A DNA stretch of 19,723 nt from Acidobacteriota bacterium (lineage in GTDB: Bacteria > Acidobacteriota > Terriglobia > UBA7540), in the NCBI GenBank assembly GCA_021827245.1, contig JAKAWN010000076.1, forward strand, positions 1 to 19,723, in the 5' to 3' direction. The notes beneath the pieces are model-generated. The model searched no databases, had not been told where the DNA came from, and was given only the letters and a program-made list of their open reading frames with translations. A program made the translations under genes and the position numbers. Position 1 is the stretch's first letter. The number at the start of each line of letters is the position of its first letter. Below are positions 15,370-19,723 of this stretch, one piece after another.

Positions 15370-16842
15370 TTACTTGTGACGGATGTACTCGTAGATGTTG
15401 AGATAGTCCTGGCCTGGCTGATTCCACGAATAATCGTACCTCATTCCGTTCACCATAAGCCTCCGAAATTCTTCGGGGTATGCGTACCAGAGCCCGAGCG
15501 CCCGGTGCAGAGCAGACTCGATCGCGGCATAATCCAGGTCGTTAAAGACGTAGCCGTTTCTTTCCCCCCAGGGGCGGTTTGCGTAGTCGCGGTCGATGAC
15601 GGTATCGGCGAGGCCGCCTACCGCGCGGACAATGGGTACGGTGCCATATTTCAGCGCGATCATCTGCACCAAGCCGCATGGCTCATAGCTACTGGGCATC
15701 ACCAGCATATCCGCGCCCGCATAGATCAAATGGGCCAGCTCCGCTTCGAACCCAAGCTCCAGGTGGCAATCGGGGCTATCGTTGAGATAGTGCTTGAGGT
15801 GCCAGAAATAGCCGTCAATCGAGGAATCCGGGCTCGGTCCAAGCAGAACAAACTGAGCGCCATACCACAATGAGTAAAAGAGCGCATGCCGAACGAGGTG
15901 TACGCCTTTCTGTCTGTCCAGCCGTCCGACATAGGCTACGATCGGCTTGAAGCTGTCACGAAGCCAGAAACGCTGGCGCAGGGCCCGCTTGTTATCGTAC
16001 TTGAGATTTACAGAATCTATTGAATAGCGGCGCGCAATGAAGGGGTCGATTTCCGGATTCCACACATCGTAGTCGATGCCGTTCCGCACGCCGCCGAACT
16101 TGTTCCGGTGGATCCAGAGCGTGTGGCCGAGGCCCATCCCCTGATCGGTGCTCATGGCCTCCCAGGCATGATGGCGCGAAACTGTGGTCACGAAGTTCGA
16201 GTAGACGATTCCGCCTTTGAGAAAATTCAGCGCACCCGGATGGTGATTGTCCTGCAAACGGTCCGGGTGGAAGTAATACTCCGGCCTTCCCAGTCCGGTG
16301 GCCCACAGCACTTCGGCGCCAGTCACCCCCTGGTGGCCGAAATTGTGGATCGTAAGGCACACGCGTTGGTTCTCCATGCCATGGTACTTGTAAATCTCGA
16401 AAAGCAGCACAGGGACCAGCGCGGCTTGCCAATCGTGGCAGTGGATCACATCCGGACGCTTGTTCGCTTTGAGCATGTACTCCAGCGCCGCCTTGCTGAA
16501 AAACGCGTAGCGCATCACATCGTCGGCGTAACCGTAAGGGCGGGGCCGGTGGAAGAAGTTGTCGCGCGAATGTGGTTCGATAAAAAAACACTTGCGTCCG
16601 TTCACAAAACCGAAGTAGACGGAACAGTGGATCGCGGCCCCATACCAGGGCACCCACAAATCCCGGTAATCCATTGTGAGGCCCCAGATGCGGTCGTAGC
16701 GCATGTGGTCATATTTGGGAAGAATGATTTCGACCGCATTCCCGCGAACCTCGAGCTCGCGGCCGAGTCCGGCCACCATGTCCGCCAAGCCTCCCACTTG
16801 AGCTACGGGGGCGCACTCTGAGGCTATCATGACGACATACAT
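15370..16842 (-). CDS. glgA: Glycogen synthase-like GT5 glycosyltransferase with Gln in the KxGGL site
   Basis: Extends alpha-1,4-glucan chains from a nucleotide-glucose donor in the cytoplasm. The 490-residue length is normal for GlgA. Conserved points: IHCHDWQ at 133-139, TVSRHHAWE at 220-228, VRNGID at 252-257, GRLDRQKG at 306-313, SSYEPCGL at 384-391 with the conserved Glu387, and VGGLADTV at 408-415. The whole protein recalls, from memory, the cyanobacterial GlgA form (RDLWVPW, YDYSWN and a similar C-terminus). The odd point is the N-terminal donor motif: AQVGGLADM, with Gln15 where the family has Lys in KxGGL. The ATG at 16842 has a purine-rich GAGGTGGG upstream. It is first in a two-gene unit with GH57; no glgC or glgB is in view. 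Confidence 0.93.
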   Translation of the reverse strand: MYVVMIASECAPVAQVGGLADMVAGLGRELEVRGNAVEIILPKYDHMRYDRIWGLTMDYRDLWVPWYGAAIHCSVYFGFVNGRKCFFIEPHSRDNFFHRPRPYGYADDVMRYAFFSKAALEYMLKANKRPDVIHCHDWQAALVPVLLFEIYKYHGMENQRVCLTIHNFGHQGVTGAEVLWATGLGRPEYYFHPDRLQDNHHPGALNFLKGGIVYSNFVTTVSRHHAWEAMSTDQGMGLGHTLWIHRNKFGGVRNGIDYDVWNPEIDPFIARRYSIDSVNLKYDNKRALRQRFWLRDSFKPIVAYVGRLDRQKGVHLVRHALFYSLWYGAQFVLLGPSPDSSIDGYFWHLKHYLNDSPDCHLELGFEAELAHLIYAGADMLVMPSSYEPCGLVQMIALKYGTVPIVRAVGGLADTVIDRDYANRPWGERNGYVFNDLDYAAIESALHRALGLWYAYPEEFRRLMVNGMRYDYSWNQPGQDYLNIYEYIRHK

Positions 16843-17185
16843 GGAGCACCCACCTCAGCGAGACTAACTTCCTTAAGATGCGACTAGAACCTGTGGCGAC
16901 CGAGAGAAATCGCCGCTCGAAACACGGCAGCCGAATGCCGCCTTCTGTCTAGTGGCTTCCGATTGCCCAGGGCCACGCCCTCCAGAGGAAGGACACTTTA
17001 CCATCAGGATCGCAGTCTACGGTCCAGCCCCACGGAAGCTCATTAGAATTGCGTTCCGAAAAGATACCTCGCCTTCGCTCACTTCAGCGAAGCGTCAAAC
17101 AATCGACAGCCTGAGTCGGCCCGAGTTTCATGCTCTCTCCGCGAGCATGCCCAGTTTTCGTTTTCAAAAAGTCCGGCCCCTTCAC
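16843..17185. other. Gap upstream of glgA with two small hairpins
   Basis: No supported gene. Two perfect 7-bp hairpins are visible: 17073-17092 (CTTCGCT/AGCGAAG, 6-base loop) and 17129-17149 (CATGCTC/GAGCATG, 7-base loop); the second is followed by a T-rich stretch at about 17155-17165 on the plus strand. With no plus-strand gene upstream, calling it a terminator is not justified. The glgA promoter should be near 16843-16960. Confidence 0.4.
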
Positions 17186-17660
17186 TCAAAAAGAATCAGT
17201 CGTTAGTATCGTTGGATCAATGCGACCGGTTTCAATGAAACGCATTGGGCGCTTCATCCGTTCCGCTCCCCTGGTCAAAACCCGGTGCGTATGACTTTAT
17301 CGCTCATGCCGACTCCCCACTACAGGCGCGGCATCTGAAGGTAGTCGCCATGGCCGTGATAACCCCAGATTAGAGATCGGGCCACCTGGGCGAGTCGCCC
17401 CAACGCATGCGACGACGTTTGTTCACATTCCCATGGCCTCGATCGCGGAGTCTACGCCGCTCCCGCCGGTGTGGTTCAGAATGGCGTGGATAGTATTTGA
17501 AGTCGATAAATCCATCGGCTCCAAAGTGCTTGGCCAACTCCCTCCTTCGTGGTAAGGTTCCCACTAGGGTGAGATCGGCGCCGAGCAGTTTGCCTTCCAC
17601 GGTCTCCATGAGCCCAATTGGGCACTACGCAAGAATGGCGACCGCTCCCCTCAGTTTTGA
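17186..17660 (-). pseudogene. Zinc-dependent alcohol dehydrogenase (MDR family), broken
   Basis: Only the coenzyme-binding half and C-terminal part of a medium-chain dehydrogenase survive, split over several frames. In order on the minus strand: AVAILA then an in-frame TAG at 17625-17627 then CPIGLM; LLGADLTLVG and RRELAKHFGADGFIDFK; a shift near 17495 to HTGGSGVDSAIEAMG then a TGA at 17423-17425; TRPGGPISN; another shift to GYHGHGDYLQMPRL then a TAG; WGVGMSDKVIRTG; a final shift to RMKRPMRFIETGRIDP. Each piece falls in the order expected for isopropanol/formaldehyde-type dehydrogenases. The catalytic zinc-binding N-terminal half is missing; its place is taken by the coxB relic on the other strand. 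With at least three stops and three shifts, it cannot make an enzyme. Confidence 0.88.
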
Positions 17661-17685
17661 TTCGCTTCGTTACATTTCATTATAG

Positions 17686-18060
17686 CACTTGGCCAGAATT
17701 TCGATTATCCACTTCCGCTATTTCTGGAGTGCCGATATTATGGTTCATGATGCCCGCCCACCCCGGGATGCAACCAAGATTTTTGTGGTCGGCAAGGAGC
17801 AGATGTGACGCATTGAACACTCCAACGGCAAGCGGGAAATCGATGCGCTGCATATTACGGTGGGAGTACCAATCAAGCTCACGATGAAGCCGCAGGAAAT
17901 CAATCATGACTTCTTCGTTTCGGCATTTCGCATGGAAGAAGATTTGCCTCCTGATCGTTACACTACGGAATGGTTTGAAACCACCCGGACAGGCAAGGTT
18001 CGCTTCTTTAGGATCAGTACTGCGGCACGCGCCATCTTAGCGGCCTCGGGCGTAAGGATT
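17686..18060 (+). pseudogene. Cytochrome c oxidase subunit II, second diverged copy, broken
   Basis: This is the CuA-domain part of an oxidase subunit II that differs from the intact ctaC. In one frame it reads RPPRDATKIFVVGKEQM, then a TGA at 17806-17808 where the family has Trp (VVGKQWMWK), then RIEHSNGKREIDALHITVG, VPIKLTMKPQEINHDFFV (the His of CuA), RMEEDLPPDRYTTEWFE. Near 18010 it shifts frame to DQYCGTRHLSG, matching the EYCGTxHSGM part of the CuA site; the first CuA cysteine is lost. The first membrane helix and the C-terminus are absent. A 90-codon frame from 17860 is only the part between the lesions. It suggests a former second oxidase locus or an incoming fragment. Confidence 0.88.
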
Positions 18061-18125
18061 CTCGTAGCTTATGTCCGCTCCGGAAAACCATCCCGCCTCG
18101 CCTTTTTCATCCCTGCCTCCATGCT

Positions 18126-18390
18126 GTGGTAGTGCCGCGTCCCCGATCCAAACAGTCCAGATATCAACTCGCGGTCATCGCCAACAATTTCCGGGCACCC
18201 TTCCACGATGAGAAGGCGCTTTGGCTTTTCAAGCTGTTTCTGCGCCGGGAGCGTCCCAACTGGCTCATCCTGAACGGCGACTTCCAGGATTTCTGGGAGG
18301 TTTCGAACTATGACCTCACACCCAGGAGCGGCAAGGAGTTCCGGCGCGAGATTGAAACGGGCAAAGCCATCCTGCGCGGCCATGTTCTCG
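18126..18390 (+). pseudogene. Calcineurin-like metallophosphoesterase, N-terminal fragment
   Basis: The frame from a GTG at 18126 reads like the front of a small phosphoesterase often found on phages and plasmids: YQLAVIANNFRAPFHDEKAL, RPNWLILNGDFQDFWEVSNYD, TPRSGKEFRREIETGKAIL. GDFQDFWEVS is the conserved metal-binding block. The first block should be DxH (as in IADxHAPFHD) but reads NNF, so the first Asp and His metal ligands are changed. Past about codon 88 the similarity stops and the frame runs on as the antisense of a different gene until 18707. The rest of the domain, including the GNHE block, is missing. It is a truncated, inactive relic. Confidence 0.75.
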
Positions 18391-18795
18391 TGGAAGAGCC
18401 CTTCGGCCTTGTGGAGTTCGTCGCACCAGCCTTCGAGCCGCCTGCGGCGCAGGAAGCTCATCGCCACCTCTGGTCCCGTCTCCTCAACGACGTCGTCGCG
18501 CCCCAGGACCTTCAGGGAGTTGGCCCCCTTGGCCACCTTGATGGCCGTCCCGTACAGCCTCTCCTGCCACGATCCTCTCACCTTGGCGAAGCATGTCTCC
18601 AGCAGAAGCTCTTCGGGCATCTCCCATATTTCCTCTTCTGGAGCCTGCCATTCGAGGAGCTTTTGGAACTAGTCGGCCATGGTTGTCATAGGTCATCGAG
18701 TGGCTGACCAGCCAGGCCGGCTTCCGCTTGCTGTGTACAACGAACTCCTTGGCCTGCCGCGAGCAAAGGCGCCTGCCGGGCTCAGTGATGTACAT
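18388..18795 (-). pseudogene. Unknown gene, frameshifted and truncated
   Basis: The start is good: an ATG at 18795 with AGGAGGG just upstream. The first frame reads MYITEPGRRLCSRQAKEFVV and on to SHSMTYDNH. Near 18670-18690 the coding signal moves to another frame: FQKLLEWQAPEEEIWEMPEE, KVRGSWQERLYGTAIKV, MSFLRRRRLEGWCDELHKAE. Codon third positions in that part are mostly G or C, as in real genes here. The second frame stays open to 18069, but below about 18390 it is only the antisense of the phosphoesterase relic, so the real gene is cut there. The start codon overlaps a TGA of the upstream primase-like relic (TGATG). I do not recognise the family; the neighbours suggest a plasmid or phage origin. 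Confidence 0.5.
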
Positions 18796-19096
18796 CAGCG
18801 TCCCTCCTTCGTTAAGCTATCGGCGTAGGGCTTGCACCTGTTTTGGACGCGGGGAAGGAGCGGGGGAAAACGGGGCTCAGAGTGAAGTATCCGCCTTCCA
18901 CCTTGCCGCTGAGCTTGGCGGTTGCTTTCGCAAGTTCGCGAGGGTCGTTGAAGTAGCCCGATTTTGTCCGATACCTGCCCGCCTTCGGCGCCAGCAGTTC
19001 GCTCATATCCCCAAGCTCGACGATCAACGAGAGGGATCGCCAGATCCTCTCGATGGCGCTTGTTCTGGCGGCCGCAGCCGCAGATTGTTCTGACAT
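18795..19096 (-). pseudogene. Plasmid/phage-type primase-like protein, N-terminal fragment with frameshift
   Basis: An ATG at 19096 with AGGAG eight bases upstream begins a frame that reads LLAPKAGRYRTKSGYFNDPR, ELAKATAKLSGKVEGGYFTL. This resembles the front of primase/helicase proteins of mobile elements (ALKAGRxGTxSGYFDDPEKL, GVYFTLNPVNP). In the base runs at about 18862-18875 the frame breaks: the original frame ends at 18812, while the expected continuation (PPLLPRVQNRCKPYAD, like LLARxxNRLKPYA) is in another frame ending at a TGA that overlaps the next start codon. All downstream primase and helicase parts are missing. Family assignment rests on remembered motif patterns. Confidence 0.6.
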
Positions 19097-19303
19097 GAAA
19101 TCGCTCCTGGCACACTTGTTTTTGTCGGAGCTTCGGTGCGGATGAAATGCGGAAGGCTGCTTCCCCGCACAGAAGCCGGAGGCGACGGCGCGGCGCCGCC
19201 TCCTCCAATGCCATCGCTGGCAGAACCGGTCGGCTGATCTCCTTGTCCTTGTATGGTTCAGAAAGTCAGAAGACTTCGAATTGCCTGCGTCGATGGTAAT
19301 GCG

Positions 19304-19516
19304 TTAGCTGAAGAGAGTGCGAGCCTGCGGTCTCTTCGACCGCCGGCCATTTTTCTTCGTCAACAGCGCGAGCTGCATCTCTATCGCCGACCGCGAGAGC
19401 CCAAAGACGAGCCCCTCCACTGCGTCCTGAAACCGGTCGACGATCTCCAGGCACTCGTCGGTCAGGGGCTGTTGCGGCCAGCCGTGGGTTCCTGCCTTCT
19501 GGCGCTCTCTAGCCAA
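19304..19516 (-). CDS. Hypothetical small protein (weak)
   Basis: A 70-codon frame from a TTG, with G/C-rich third positions and a charged composition (PLTDECLEIVDRFQDAVEGL, then a basic tail KKNGRRSKRPQ). There is no ATG at the front and no clear ribosome binding site; a stop lies three codons upstream. It is on the same strand as the primase-like and unknown relics and downstream of a palindromic site, so it may be the first gene of that decayed module. I do not recognise a family. It could also be a broken gene's remaining frame. Confidence 0.35.
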   Translation of the reverse strand: MARERQKAGTHGWPQQPLTDECLEIVDRFQDAVEGLVFGLSRSAIEMQLALLTKKNGRRSKRPQARTLFS

Positions 19517-19569
19517 CCAAACTTATCGGCCCGGATTTGTAATCCTTTAGCGGCTGCAGTCCCTGTGAG

Positions 19570-19588
19570 TAGTACTACAGTACTAGTA
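19570..19588. promoter_or_regulatory. Palindromic operator-like site in an AT-rich patch
   Basis: A perfect inverted repeat TAGTACT-AC-AGTACTA (19570-19585) overlaps an 8-base palindrome TACTAGTA (19581-19588). It sits in a locally AT-rich stretch (19565-19615) between the divergent small minus-strand frame and the transposase start. Such paired half-sites are typical of repressor operators on mobile elements. The regulator and promoter elements are not identified. Confidence 0.4.
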
Positions 19589-19642
19589 TTACTATGTTAC
19601 GTATAGCTTGTATTTCTCCCTTGGGTGAGTTAGCATGGGCGC

Positions 19643-19723
19643 ATGGAGCCCATCCGATGGAACACCCGACTGTGGAAACAAAGCGTAGAACAATTTCACG
19701 AGTACCTGCGGCCGCTGGTCGCC
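19643..19723 (+). CDS. Probable IS701-type transposase, 5' end only
   Basis: The last 27 codons of the window, from an ATG at 19643, read MEPIRWNTRLWKQSVEQFHE then YLRPLVA at the edge. This start resembles the N-terminus of IS701-like DDE transposases, where a helical segment with FxxYL precedes a GRxERR motif that would lie just outside. The catalytic domain is not in the window and no terminal inverted repeat is recognised upstream, so the call depends on the N-terminal pattern alone. An insertion sequence next to a row of broken genes fits the setting. Confidence 0.45.
   Translation, partial: MEPIRWNTRLWKQSVEQFHEYLRPLVA

Noticed and set aside
18126..18707. 193-codon plus-strand frame as one intact phosphoesterase
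   Set aside because: Only the first 88 or so codons resemble the family; the rest is antisense of another gene with strong coding signal on the minus strand.
1..19723. CRISPR array, tRNA or rRNA genes
   Set aside because: No regularly spaced repeats, cloverleaf-like sequence or rRNA motifs were found by reading both strands.

Overview
This window looks like a chromosomal segment of a free-living, respiring soil-type bacterium. My best guess is Acidobacteriota, inferred from the mix of a secreted tricorn-like protease, an orphan anaerobic sulfatase-maturase homologue carrying a SEC-C tail, a combined caa3 oxidase plus Rieske/cytochrome b operon, and a cyanobacterial-style GlgA beside a GH57 enzyme. 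No 16S rRNA or other taxonomic marker is present, so the assignment is tentative. I see no tRNA, rRNA or CRISPR array.

Layout: (1) 1-3185, minus: most of a periplasmic tricorn-like S41 protease, cut by the left edge. (2) 3525-4667, minus: a polyprenyl-phosphate glycosyltransferase fused to a GtrA membrane domain. (3) 4848-6215, plus: a radical SAM/SPASM protein of the anaerobic sulfatase-maturase type. (4) 6216-7273: about 1 kb with no confident gene. (5) 7274-13575, plus: a tightly packed seven-gene respiratory operon: ctaC (CuA plus cytochrome c), ctaD, ctaE, ctaG, a small membrane protein, a Rieske protein, and a cytochrome b with a C-terminal cytochrome c. (6) 13858-16842, minus: a glgA-like synthase followed by a GH57 alpha-glucan enzyme, convergent with the respiratory operon. 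(7) 17186-19723: a gene graveyard.

The respiratory operon appears to encode a whole quinol-to-oxygen path. Quinol would be oxidised by the Rieske/cytochrome b module, electrons would pass to the heme c domain fused to cytochrome b, then to the heme c domain fused to oxidase subunit II, then CuA and the heme a/a3-CuB centre. No soluble cytochrome c gene is present, which fits (but does not prove) a bc-caa3 supercomplex wired through tethered hemes.

The graveyard holds recognisable but broken genes on both strands. They are a zinc-dependent alcohol dehydrogenase with several frameshifts and stops, a second diverged cox subunit II with a nonsense codon and a frameshift, the front of a metallophosphoesterase with altered metal ligands, a frameshifted unknown gene meeting it head to head, and the front of a plasmid/phage-type primase-like gene with its ribosome binding site. 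A small palindromic operator-like site and the start of a probable IS701-type transposase lie at the right edge. The most unusual points are the doubly tethered electron path, the Lys-to-Gln change in the GlgA nucleotide-sugar motif, and the second coxB relic about 4 kb from the intact oxidase operon.
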